NCBI GenBank assembly: GCA_021731405.1
Contig: JAKFXN010000003.1
Coordinates: 1-44,675, forward strand
From: Candidatus Parcubacteria bacterium
GTDB lineage: Bacteria > Patescibacteriota > Minisyncoccia > Phycocordibacterales > UBA918
Reading direction: 5' to 3'
DNA: 44,675 nt
Part shown: piece after piece, positions 1 to 8,202 of the stretch
Numbering within the stretch: the stretch's first letter is position 1
Layout of the letters: each line of letters starts with the position of its first letter
The notes under the pieces: model-generated
Database searches by the model: none
The model's input: only the letters and a program-made list of their open reading frames with translations
Told to the model about the DNA's origin: nothing
Position numbers and translations under genes: made by a program

Positions 1-2
1 TG

Positions 3-173
3 ATTCGCCACAGCTTCGCTACTGACCTCCTCAGCAATGGAGCTGACCTTCGCTCAGTGCAGGCACTCCTCGGACATGCTCATATTGGCACCACTCAGGT
101 GTACACTCATGTCACTGACGCGCATTTGCGTGAGATTCATAAAAAATTTCACACCAATCGAAAAGTAAAATAA
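3..173 (+). CDS. C-terminal end of a tyrosine recombinase / XerC-XerD-type integrase (5' truncated by window)
   Basis: Partial frame reads [50 protein letters not shown], with the H-x-x-R / LGH / Y motifs of tyrosine recombinases. Confidence 0.9.
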   Translation: MRHSFATDLLSNGADLRSVQALLGHAHIGTTQVYTHVTDAHLREIHKKFHTNRKVK

Positions 174-174
174 A

Positions 175-204
175 AGGCTTGGGAAATTTCCCAAGCCTTT
201 TATT
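175..204. terminator. intrinsic terminator, probably bidirectional
   Basis: aaaggcttgggaaatttcccaagcctttt palindrome. Confidence 0.8.
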
Positions 205-206
205 TT

Positions 207-1112
207 TTATGGAGCTAGTGTGTAAGTCTTTAGAACCGCCTCGATGGCTTTTTTGTTTCTCTCCCATTCGCTCTCAGTTCTGGTCTCAAGCTCAACCGTG
301 ATGGCGGGGATTCCGACTGAAGCCAACCAACCCTCCGCATCTCCTGTTATTGGGTAGGCGTCAAAAATAGAAATAGGAGTGTAGTTGGCGTTTGCTGCGT
401 ACGTGTCCATGAGAGTTAGTGTGCCTTCAAGTATTCCCTCCTCGCACTCTGAGGCGTACACCGCATTTGCTTGGCTGTGCCAAAAAATAACTGCTGACGG
501 CCTCTTCTCAACTACGAGGTTTCGCAGTACCTGAGCCTCAGGTTCTGAGAAGGCACTGCTGCCAGCACTTACAATTTTTCCTCGCCAGCTACTTTCAGAC
601 TTCCACTTACAATCAAAGTTTCGATTAAGGTCGACATCGTTGGCGTTGAACCGCCCACGCCCGGTGGTATGGGCATCATTGGGTGGAATTTCCGCTACTG
701 TGAAGCGACCCTCTTTCCCGACAACTGAAAAGAGTCCATCGGGATTGAGTGTCGGAATGACAATCACTGAAATGTTTTTTGGGACGACTACCGTTTTAGT
801 TTCAAGATTGTCGATAAACTCAAAAGCCAAAAGTGTACTGTTCCACTCGTAACCGCCATGTACTCCTCCGACAAAAAGAAGAGTAGTACTTCCTGTTCCA
901 TAGGTGTAACTCTCGATCGCTCTCCCTTCAACAGAATAGCCAAGTATTTTAGTAGTTGGGGTAACTACTTCAGGTACAGATACTTCCCCGATCGGAATAC
1001 TTTGAGGTTCTTCCGGAGAAGGTGTTTCGCTAAAGAAAAATAACCAAGTTGCAACGACAATCAAAATGATTGCTACTAGCCCCCCGATATATTTTTTTGA
1101 TTGATCAGACAT
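207..1112 (-). CDS. M14-family zinc carboxypeptidase, N-terminal membrane anchor
   Basis: GGVHGGYEWNS, NPDG, NDVDLNRNFD, FWHS and VELET motifs; N-terminal hydrophobic segment. Confidence 0.85.
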   Translation of the reverse strand: MSDQSKKYIGGLVAIILIVVATWLFFFSETPSPEEPQSIPIGEVSVPEVVTPTTKILGYSVEGRAIESYTYGTGSTTLLFVGGVHGGYEWNSTLLAFEFIDNLETKTVVVPKNISVIVIPTLNPDGLFSVVGKEGRFTVAEIPPNDAHTTGRGRFNANDVDLNRNFDCKWKSESSWRGKIVSAGSSAFSEPEAQVLRNLVVEKRPSAVIFWHSQANAVYASECEEGILEGTLTLMDTYAANANYTPISIFDAYPITGDAEGWLASVGIPAITVELETRTESEWERNKKAIEAVLKTYTLAP

Positions 1113-1114
1113 TC

Positions 1115-2035
1115 TTATTTGAAGTAATTAAGAATTGCTTCTACACCAGCTCGATTTTTCTCAAACTCGGTATTGGTATGGTTAGTGAGAAGTACGCTAA
1201 TAGCAGGAATGTTTTCTTTAGCAAACCAGTTAACCATGTCACCAGTTATTTCATAGTAATCATATTCTTCGTGAGCTGTGTATCCAGCTGCTTCAGCAAA
1301 TAGCTTTGTGAGAGCAAGCGTTTCTGTTTTTACCTCTCCGCCACAAGTTGACGCATATACTCCGCCGGCTGCACTGTACCAAGTAACTACAGCGGTCGGC
1401 TTTATTTCAAGTACATAATCTCGCACTGCCTGACTTTCTGGTTCTGAGAACGGAGCACTTCCTCCACTTACGGTACGGTTCTGCCAAGTTCCCTCGGCAT
1501 TCCACTCGCAATCAAAGTTTCGATTGAGGTCGACGTTGTTGCTATTAAAACGACCGGCTACTTTTGTGGCTGTGTCGGCAGCTGCGTCACTCATCTCAAA
1601 TCGTCCTGTCTCACCGGTTACTTTCTCGAGACCGTCAGGGTTTAGTACTGGGATGACAGTAACGGTTATCGTTTCAGGAATTTTGTCCTCGTTTTCTTTA
1701 AACCAATCAACCAGTTCAAAACCGAGAAGGGCTGTGTTGGCAGAGTAACCCCCGTGAATGCCGCCGATAAAGATAATTTCTTCTGATCCAGTACCAAAAT
1801 GGTAAGCGGTAATTTCTGTACCCCCTGCTGACTCACCAATAGTACTTTCTGGCCCTCGTTCCACTTCCTCTGGCTCTGCAATTTCTGTATCAGGAGTAGT
1901 GACTGAAGTCTCCTCGGGAGCTGGTGTCTGTGGGATAGGATCTTTTGTGTAAGAGTCGTTAGCTGTTGTTAAAAAATAAATACCTCCGCCGACAATTATA
2001 AGTAAAGCAATAACAATTAATACAATATTTTTCAT
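1115..2035 (-). CDS. M14-family carboxypeptidase paralogue, probably catalytically inactive
   Basis: Colinear with 207..1112 (GGIHGGYSANT, NPDG, NNVDLNRNFD) but zinc/catalytic residues substituted. Confidence 0.8.
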   Translation of the reverse strand: MKNIVLIVIALLIIVGGGIYFLTTANDSYTKDPIPQTPAPEETSVTTPDTEIAEPEEVERGPESTIGESAGGTEITAYHFGTGSEEIIFIGGIHGGYSANTALLGFELVDWFKENEDKIPETITVTVIPVLNPDGLEKVTGETGRFEMSDAAADTATKVAGRFNSNNVDLNRNFDCEWNAEGTWQNRTVSGGSAPFSEPESQAVRDYVLEIKPTAVVTWYSAAGGVYASTCGGEVKTETLALTKLFAEAAGYTAHEEYDYYEITGDMVNWFAKENIPAISVLLTNHTNTEFEKNRAGVEAILNYFK

Positions 2036-2174
2036 AGCTATTTATTGTATGCCTGATTGAAGTGAATGACTATTGTCGAACGGCCACTTGTGTTCTCTCG
2101 TATTTGTGGTTAAATAAAAACAGATGTTCCGCTATGCGGTTTTTGAAATCATTCTCTTCTTGAAAGGAAGAATC

Positions 2175-2627
2175 ATGAAAGTCATTCAACAGTTTGATGA
2201 TCATCACGGGTCTTGGTTGACTGCAGTACAGAAAGAAAACACCGAGGTTGCACGTTTGAGCAACCGGTTGTCTCTGCCTGGATACCAACTCTATGAGGTC
2301 TGGCTCATGGACGAAAACATGCAAATGCTTTCGCCTGCCCTCTTGAAAAAAATCTGCTTCAATTCGGTAGAAGAGCTTTCGCTCTTCTACCGTCCTGACA
2401 AATCTCCTGAGCCATTTCACGCGGCCAGCAGAGAACTGGATTTGGTGCGGGAAATCGGCATTGGCCTGAGGTTGCCGGATACCTGCTTCCACCATTCGGT
2501 TGTGAGTACTCCTCACGGACCAGTGGCTTCAATCGTCTTTGGAAGTTGCAAAGCCATGACGCGCATGTATGAAGAAGGTTTGCGTGAACGAATGGTCCCT
2601 GTTGCAGAAGACGAAAGCTCAAATTGA
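2175..2627 (+). CDS. hypothetical protein, orphan ORF with Shine-Dalgarno
   Basis: ORF track 2124..2627; internal ATG at 2175 preceded by gaaaggaagaatc; followed by intrinsic terminator. Confidence 0.65.
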   Translation: MKVIQQFDDHHGSWLTAVQKENTEVARLSNRLSLPGYQLYEVWLMDENMQMLSPALLKKICFNSVEELSLFYRPDKSPEPFHAASRELDLVREIGIGLRLPDTCFHHSVVSTPHGPVASIVFGSCKAMTRMYEEGLRERMVPVAEDESSN

Positions 2628-2634
2628 GCAACAC

Positions 2635-2678
2635 AAAGCCCCGACAATAGGCATGAGCCTATTGTCGGGGCTTTAACA
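2635..2678. terminator. intrinsic terminator
   Basis: aaagccccgacaataggcatgagcctattgtcggggcttt. Confidence 0.85.
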
Positions 2679-2681
2679 TTT

Positions 2682-5120
2682 TTAGGTGGCAGCGAGCTCA
2701 GCTTCACTAAAGTCTTCTTTTGTAAGGGTAATAGTGCTACCTTTTACAACTTCTCCGCCAATAATTTTTTTAGCAATTTTTTCTTCAATCACATTTTGGA
2801 TGACTCGTTGCATTGGCCGTGCTCCAAATTGTGGGCTGTATCCCTTTTGTACCAAGAGGTCCATCAAGTCGCGATTGATCACTAAGTCGTATCCCTGTTC
2901 CTTTACTCGCTCATACAGACTCTTGAGCATAAGGCCTGCTACCTGTCCCTGTTCCTCGAGCTTAAGTGGCTCAAAGATAATCGTGCTGTCAAAACGATTG
3001 AGGAGTTCTGGACGATAGATACCTTCTTTCACTATGTGATTAATAATCTCTTCACTAAGTGTCGCAAGCTCAGTTCTTTGTGTGACGGTTTTTAAAATGA
3101 GTTGGCTGCCCGCATTTGAAGTTGCGATGATAATGGTGTTGCGAGCATTTACTTTGGTCCCCCGTGCGTCAGTGAATACCCCTTCGTCGAGTATTTGGAG
3201 GAAGATGTCATGAACTGCTCGTGCTCCTTTTTCAAACTCATCAAGCAGAAGTACTGAGTATGGATGTTCACGAAGCATGTCGGGCAGCACCCCAGACTCA
3301 TTACTTGTGCCAATAAGACGAGGCAGTGCATCTCCTCCACTAAACTCTGACATGTCGATACGATGCATGTTTTTTTCATCCCCAAAGAAAATATGCGCCA
3401 GTGCTTTTGCAGTTTCAGTCTTTCCTACTCCAGTTGGTCCCAAGAAAAGAAACGAGCCAATTGGTTTGTCGCTAGACTGAATACCGGCTCGTGCTCGGCG
3501 CATGGTTCTTGCTATTGAATCAAGAGCTTGTTGTTGCCCAATTACTCGTTCGTGTAATTTTTCCTCTAGGTTTAAGAGAAGGTCCTTTTCTTCTTCGCCG
3601 ATTGGTCCCGATGGTATACCTGTTTTTTCACTGACAATTTCATATACGTACTCCGCAGTTATCACTGGTTGTTTTTTCTGCTCAGCTCGAGTAGCAATAT
3701 CAATGAGTAACTCAATTGCTTTATCCGGCATGACTCCCTCAACCAAATATCTATCAGCGGCGGTTGTGATGGCAGCGAGTGCCGGATAGGTAAAAAGGAC
3801 TTGGTAACGGCTTTCGTTTTGGAGCGCAATTCCCTCAAGTACCCGTGTGGTGCTACCAAGGTCTGGAGTATCGATCAGGACTTCGGCAAAGCGGCGCGAA
3901 AAGGCACCGAGTGGTTCGAGGTAGGTATGGTAACTACCTGGTGTGTCAGTTGCGATTACATGAAGGGCTGGCGTTGCCAAAAACGGATCAAGAAGCTCGG
4001 GTATAAAAATGCCAAGCGCTTCTGCTTCACGGATAAAAGCACTTAAGTTTTCAATCACAATAATCACATTCCCCGCTTTTGCTGCTTCAGAAAAAATCGA
4101 AAGAAGAGTTAGCTCAAGTTCTTGTTTATCTTGATGGGTAGCAAAAAGACGATTGGTATCAAGGAGAACCAAATGCTGATTCTCAACTGCATTAATTGCT
4201 TTTCCTGTTCGCATTCGTCTGTCTACTTCAAGCAGGAGGTCAATCTTCCCTACTCCCGCTTCGCCGATTACCAAAACATTAGAAGCTTTTGCTCGGGCGA
4301 GCGCCACTTCTACCTCAGCAATTTTTTCTTTAGTAAACGCAGAGTCACTTTGGGTAAGGTTTGAGAAGACCGCGCTCGTGCGAATGTCGCGTGAAAATTT
4401 TTCTAAGATGTAGGCAGTTCCGTATGACCATTCTCGACCGATACCTTGTGTTTTGGAAAGATTATCTTTACTCCACCACCGCTCAGTTCGTTTTTCGTTG
4501 TGATGTGCGAGCACTACCCATTTGAGTGCTCCAATAAAGTTTGCTTCTGTGGTACCAGACTCTTTGATAAAGGTCTTAAAAGAACTGTCTTGCTGGAGTA
4601 AATATTGCCCAAGGGTGATGAAACTAAAAATAGTATCTTCAGGTAAAGGGATCATGGTGGTAGTAATTTTGGGACGACTACTTTTGAGGTACGTATCAAC
4701 AAAATTAAGATCGATACCTGCTCTGAGAAGTACTACGGTACCAATGCGAGAAGTGCAGAATGCTTTGGTGACGTCTGCTTCGTGCCCGAGAAGAGCCTCC
4801 GCCACCTCATAGGTAGTGCCGCTGATTTTTTTGGTGGATATACCGAGGATTGAATTGAGTCCGTAAAAGTAAAAACTGTTGTGAAAACTATAGACCAGTA
4901 CCTGTTCAATCCAAAGCGCAGTAAAGATAAGACAGCTACCCAAAAAGAGTGCGGTTGGGATAGCTGGCAGCAAGAATGGCAGCACGCCCGCTGCTGTACC
5001 AGTAAAAAGCAGGCAGAAAAAAAAGAGAGTTCTAAATCTCGTTAGGGATTTTCGACTTACCGCCTTAGCCAAAAGAAGGGCTGGGGTGAAACGGGTGATG
5101 TTATCTGCGATGGTGTACAT
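2682..5120 (-). CDS. membrane-anchored double-AAA+ Clp ATPase (ClpA/B/C family)
   Basis: D2 GPTGVGKTE, LLLDEFEKG, TSNAGS, C-terminal D2-small domain; hydrophobic N-terminus. Start placed at MYTIADN (5120) rather than ORF maximum 5228, to avoid most overlap with the upstream gene. Confidence 0.85.
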   Translation of the reverse strand: MYTIADNITRFTPALLLAKAVSRKSLTRFRTLFFFCLLFTGTAAGVLPFLLPAIPTALFLGSCLIFTALWIEQVLVYSFHNSFYFYGLNSILGISTKKISGTTYEVAEALLGHEADVTKAFCTSRIGTVVLLRAGIDLNFVDTYLKSSRPKITTTMIPLPEDTIFSFITLGQYLLQQDSSFKTFIKESGTTEANFIGALKWVVLAHHNEKRTERWWSKDNLSKTQGIGREWSYGTAYILEKFSRDIRTSAVFSNLTQSDSAFTKEKIAEVEVALARAKASNVLVIGEAGVGKIDLLLEVDRRMRTGKAINAVENQHLVLLDTNRLFATHQDKQELELTLLSIFSEAAKAGNVIIVIENLSAFIREAEALGIFIPELLDPFLATPALHVIATDTPGSYHTYLEPLGAFSRRFAEVLIDTPDLGSTTRVLEGIALQNESRYQVLFTYPALAAITTAADRYLVEGVMPDKAIELLIDIATRAEQKKQPVITAEYVYEIVSEKTGIPSGPIGEEEKDLLLNLEEKLHERVIGQQQALDSIARTMRRARAGIQSSDKPIGSFLFLGPTGVGKTETAKALAHIFFGDEKNMHRIDMSEFSGGDALPRLIGTSNESGVLPDMLREHPYSVLLLDEFEKGARAVHDIFLQILDEGVFTDARGTKVNARNTIIIATSNAGSQLILKTVTQRTELATLSEEIINHIVKEGIYRPELLNRFDSTIIFEPLKLEEQGQVAGLMLKSLYERVKEQGYDLVINRDLMDLLVQKGYSPQFGARPMQRVIQNVIEEKIAKKIIGGEVVKGSTITLTKEDFSEAELAAT

Positions 5121-5131
5121 ATATATGTATG

Positions 5132-5536
5132 TTATGAAAACATGAGTACAAATCCGTAGTAGAAACAAGCAATGAGAAGTGCCGGAGCACATACCCAAAA
5201 TACATACGTACCAATAATACCAACACAAAGGACTAAAAGCGCTATAAGGCCAGCACCAATAATAATGGTACGGAGAATCATTCCAATAATTCTGGATATG
5301 AGATTGATGACAACAAAACCAGCCAAGTCCTCAAAATTAAATGTCTCCCCACGTTCCTCGGTCATTCGTTTCCAAGGTGCAATATATGAACGCAGGAGCT
5401 GGGGAATAGAAAAGAAGTGAAATGTAAACCAAAATAAATTTGACCAGACGTGCGCTATCTGCGTAAACGCGTGGCTGTAGTGCCAAATAAGATAGTGATG
5501 CAAAATAGATGTAAAGAGCATATGCATAGTATACAT
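5132..5536 (-). CDS. small integral membrane protein, operon partner of the Clp ATPase
   Basis: ORF with hydrophobic C-terminal half; ends 11 bp before proposed Clp start. Confidence 0.65.
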   Translation of the reverse strand: MYTMHMLFTSILHHYLIWHYSHAFTQIAHVWSNLFWFTFHFFSIPQLLRSYIAPWKRMTEERGETFNFEDLAGFVVINLISRIIGMILRTIIIGAGLIALLVLCVGIIGTYVFWVCAPALLIACFYYGFVLMFS

Positions 5537-5575
5537 CCACTATCTGTTTGAAACTGCGTAAATAATAAACACAAA

Positions 5576-5610
5576 ACACCGAGAGCTTTCGCTCTCGGTG
5601 TTTTGTTTTA
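5576..5610. terminator. intrinsic terminator
   Basis: aaacaccgagagctttcgctctcggtgtttt. Confidence 0.85.
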
Positions 5611-5624
5611 CCCAAGGGGTATAG

Positions 5625-5822
5625 TTATGCTCGACGCACGTTTGTTGCAGCTGGGCCTTTTGGTCCTTGCTCAACATCAAACGTTACGTTCTCGCCTTCT
5701 TGGATGTCGTCAAAAGCGACGTCTACAAGTGACTGTGCGTGGAAGAATACATCCTTTCCGCCGTCATCTGGCTTAATAAAACCATAACCGTTATCTCGCT
5801 TGCGTACAATTGATCCTGTCAT
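5625..5822 (-). CDS. csp: cold-shock protein (CspA family)
   Basis: MTGSIVRKRDNGYGFIKPDDGGKDVFFHAQSL... RNP1/RNP2 cold-shock motifs. Confidence 0.95.
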   Translation of the reverse strand: MTGSIVRKRDNGYGFIKPDDGGKDVFFHAQSLVDVAFDDIQEGENVTFDVEQGPKGPAATNVRRA

Positions 5823-5964
5823 TTTTATTTACTTAGACTTTGATTAACACAAAACGTCACTTCACCTGATCAATGCTTTCACCTTGCTTCAGAGGAGTTT
5901 GTTTCGCTGCTTGTATTAAATCACATTTACGTATAAACACAAGGACTTTGGTCGAAGGCAGGCT

Positions 5965-6381
5965 CTAGAGCTTTATGTGGCTTGAGAATGAACCAACAAG
6001 CGGAAGCTCTTTTTCCTTCTTCTGGAGCGCATAGACGATACCAATAATTGAAAGTACCAAGAGTCCAAAGTTTACCACTTGTAAGAGCGGCCACATAAAA
6101 CTGAAGAACATTCCCGCTACCCAGAGAGCAATATCAAGAATCAGCACAACCAAGCCTTGTTTGATATGAAACATGATGAACGGATTCTCCTTTTCTGTGA
6201 GGTAGGGTACAACCACCAGCGGTCCCACATATGAAAGTGAGGCAAGGATGGTTGTTTTGTTGAATTCAAATGCCTCACTCCCTTTTGGGGACTCAGCTGC
6301 TACTGGTGCTGCTACAGGAACTGGAGTTGTTACGGGGGTTGTGTTTGGTGTTGATTGGTTTTCAGTAGGATTGTTATCCAT
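5965..6381 (-). CDS. DUF4870/TIC20-like membrane protein
   Basis: Pro/Thr-rich N-terminus then LSYVGPLVVVPYLTEKENPFIMFHIKQGLVV. Confidence 0.75.
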   Translation of the reverse strand: MDNNPTENQSTPNTTPVTTPVPVAAPVAAESPKGSEAFEFNKTTILASLSYVGPLVVVPYLTEKENPFIMFHIKQGLVVLILDIALWVAGMFFSFMWPLLQVVNFGLLVLSIIGIVYALQKKEKELPLVGSFSSHIKL

Positions 6382-6509
6382 ATATATGGGTAAAGTTAGG
6401 TTTAGATAATTATTTGCCTAATATAGGCCCTCGCTCATTAATTGTATGCTCATATTGAGACTACGCAAGGGCTTATTTGGGCTATCTTAGAATGCGGTAT
6501 ACTGTTTTA

Positions 6510-7307
6510 ATGAAGATATATTCTTGGAATGTGAATGGCATTCGAGCGGTTTTGAAGCGGGGTGACCTACAAAGCTTTATAAGCACCCACGACCCCGACA
6601 TACTTTGCCTGCAGGAGACAAAAGCTGAGCAAAATCAGGTCGAAGTAGACTTAGAAGACTATGAAGAGTATTGGCATTCCGCAGATAAAAAAGGCTATTC
6701 TGGCACAGCAATCTTTACCAAACATAGCCCAATTGAGGTATATAAAGGCATTCCAGAGCATATCGCTCAAAAATACGCTCTAAAAGACCAGTATGGTGAC
6801 ACTACAGCAGAAGGAAGGGTCCTTACCCTTGAGTTCGAAGGCTTTTTTGTCAGTACGGTCTATACACCAAACGCCAAAGACGATCTTTCACGTATCCCGA
6901 TGCGCCAAGCCTGGGATCCAGCCTTCCTAGAATTCATTAAAGAACTAGAAATGCAAAAGCCAGTTATATTTTGCGGCGACTTTAATGTCGCCCACACCGA
7001 GCTCGACCTCGCTCGGCCAAAAGACAACAAAGGTAAGAAAGGATTCACTGAAGAAGAGCGAACTGGATTTTCTAATATCATTGAGTCAGGGTTCGTAGAC
7101 TCATTTCGGGTCTTTGAAAAAGAAGGTGGTCACTACACGTGGTGGTCACATTTTGCCCAAGCTCGGGCACGGAACGTTGGGTGGAGAATTGACTACGTAC
7201 TAGTGAGTAAGTCGCTCGTCTCAATACTCAAGCGCGCACGTATTCACGATGATGTTTTTGGTTCAGACCACTGCCCTGTTTCGGTGGAGCTCTCACTCGA
7301 AGCATAG
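6510..7307 (+). CDS. xth: exodeoxyribonuclease III
   Basis: MKIYSWNVNGIRAV, LCLQETKAE, GDFNVAHTELDLARPKDNKG, GWRIDYVLVS, DHCPV. Confidence 0.93.
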   Translation: MKIYSWNVNGIRAVLKRGDLQSFISTHDPDILCLQETKAEQNQVEVDLEDYEEYWHSADKKGYSGTAIFTKHSPIEVYKGIPEHIAQKYALKDQYGDTTAEGRVLTLEFEGFFVSTVYTPNAKDDLSRIPMRQAWDPAFLEFIKELEMQKPVIFCGDFNVAHTELDLARPKDNKGKKGFTEEERTGFSNIIESGFVDSFRVFEKEGGHYTWWSHFAQARARNVGWRIDYVLVSKSLVSILKRARIHDDVFGSDHCPVSVELSLEA

Positions 7308-7427
7308 CGTGAAAAAACAAAAAGCAAAGTAATACACTTCTCAATAAAGTCAATAGTAACAAAATGAGAATGAAAAGACGGCTCTAAATAGAGCTGTTTT
7401 TTATATTCAAAAAATAAAATAACCCCC

Positions 7428-7508
7428 TGTCTTTTATAAAGGACATTTGTAGTTGAGTTATTCACAGGTATCCACATCGCTGTCCTTTACACACTATTGT
7501 AAAGGACA
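7428..7508. promoter_or_regulatory. origin-like / regulatory palindrome cluster
   Basis: TGTCTTTTATAAAGGACA near-palindrome (7428-7445); TTATTCACA (7458-7466) and GTATCCACA (7468-7476) DnaA-box-like; perfect inverted repeat TGTCCTTTACA-N6-TGTAAAGGACA (7481-7508). Confidence 0.5.
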
Positions 7509-7827
7509 TAGTATATATGCAGGCCCAGAGAGGGCAAGCAGGAATCACAGGATTCCCCTTCAAGAGATCTTTCCAAAAACAATTGAGTATTACCTCCAAA
7601 AAACTCAAATAAAAAACGTTCATAACAATCCCACCCTAATTGAGAAAGCGAGAAGTCTCCTAACCCTTATAACCCGGAGTAGACGGATGACTCCCTAGTT
7701 TGTGTTAGCGATATTGATTTCTCTCTATTCTCAAAACAACGTAGAGCTTTAAAATAGGTTAGCCATTTTTATAAAGGCGCCCACTAGGATTATAATATCC
7801 TTTCAAAAATAAAAGCTCGAACAATGA

Positions 7828-7893
7828 TAAAGGTCTGAGGAGACCGACAGCGAAACAGTTTCGCTCTCGCTCCCCTCAGGCCTTTTTTTAATT
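7828..7893 (+). terminator. large terminator-like hairpin
   Basis: aaaggtctgagg...cccctcaggccttttttt with internal cagcgaaacagtttcgctctcgct. Confidence 0.6.
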
Positions 7894-7923
7894 GAGAAAA
7901 GGAGCGTAGCGACTATTTCGAAA

Positions 7924-7982
7924 TTATGCAGCCGCTTAACCGGATTCGACCTCCGGGAGAGAATCCGGTTGCAGCGGTCTGC
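7924..7982. repeat. structured repeat, copy 1 (tRNA-less relative of the tRNA-end elements)
   Basis: TTATGCAGCCGCTTAACCGGAT shared with copy 2; hairpin AACCGGATT...AATCCGGTT with outer GCAGCCGCT/AGCGGTCTGC; contains CCGGATTCGACCTCCGG, a T-arm-like stem-loop. Confidence 0.6.
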
Positions 7983-8027
7983 TAATTGAATAGCAACTAG
8001 TCTGGGAAAGTGACTTTTGTATAATAT

Positions 8028-8144
8028 TTATGCAGCCGCTTAACCGGATCTGACCTAATTTTTAAGGAGTGAAACGACTATAAAAATGGATATACTCTTG
8101 TGGTAGACCCCGCAGGGAGCGGTCAGCTGCAGCGGTCGGCTAAC
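8028..8144. repeat. structured repeat, copy 2
   Basis: Same 22-nt 5' block as 7924-7945; internal TTTTTAAGGAGTGAAACGACTATAAAAA hairpin; right arm GGTCAGCTGCAGCGGTCGGC. Confidence 0.6.
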
Positions 8145-8170
8145 AGATTCTGATTAGCTACAGCTTAAAC

Positions 8171-8202
8171 ACAAAAAACCGCTCATTTGAGCGGTTTTTC
8201 TT
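8171..8202. terminator. intrinsic terminator
   Basis: acaaaaaaccgctcatttgagcggtttttc. Confidence 0.85.

Noticed and set aside
640-1303. Plus-strand ORFs 640..852, 858..1043 and 1070..1303
   Set aside because: Antisense to a clear M14 carypeptidase pair; no recognisable protein features.
2070-2707. Minus-strand ORFs 2070..2516, 2359..2634 and 2513..2707
   Set aside because: Antisense to the 2175..2627 ORF, which has an SD and its own terminator.
7924-8144. CRISPR array
   Set aside because: Only two imperfect repeats with internal hairpins and unequal contents; no spacer-like regularity and no cas genes in the window.
7900-8160. tmRNA or RNase P RNA
   Set aside because: No tag-peptide reading frame, acceptor/T-arm closure for tmRNA, or conserved RNase P core motifs could be identified.
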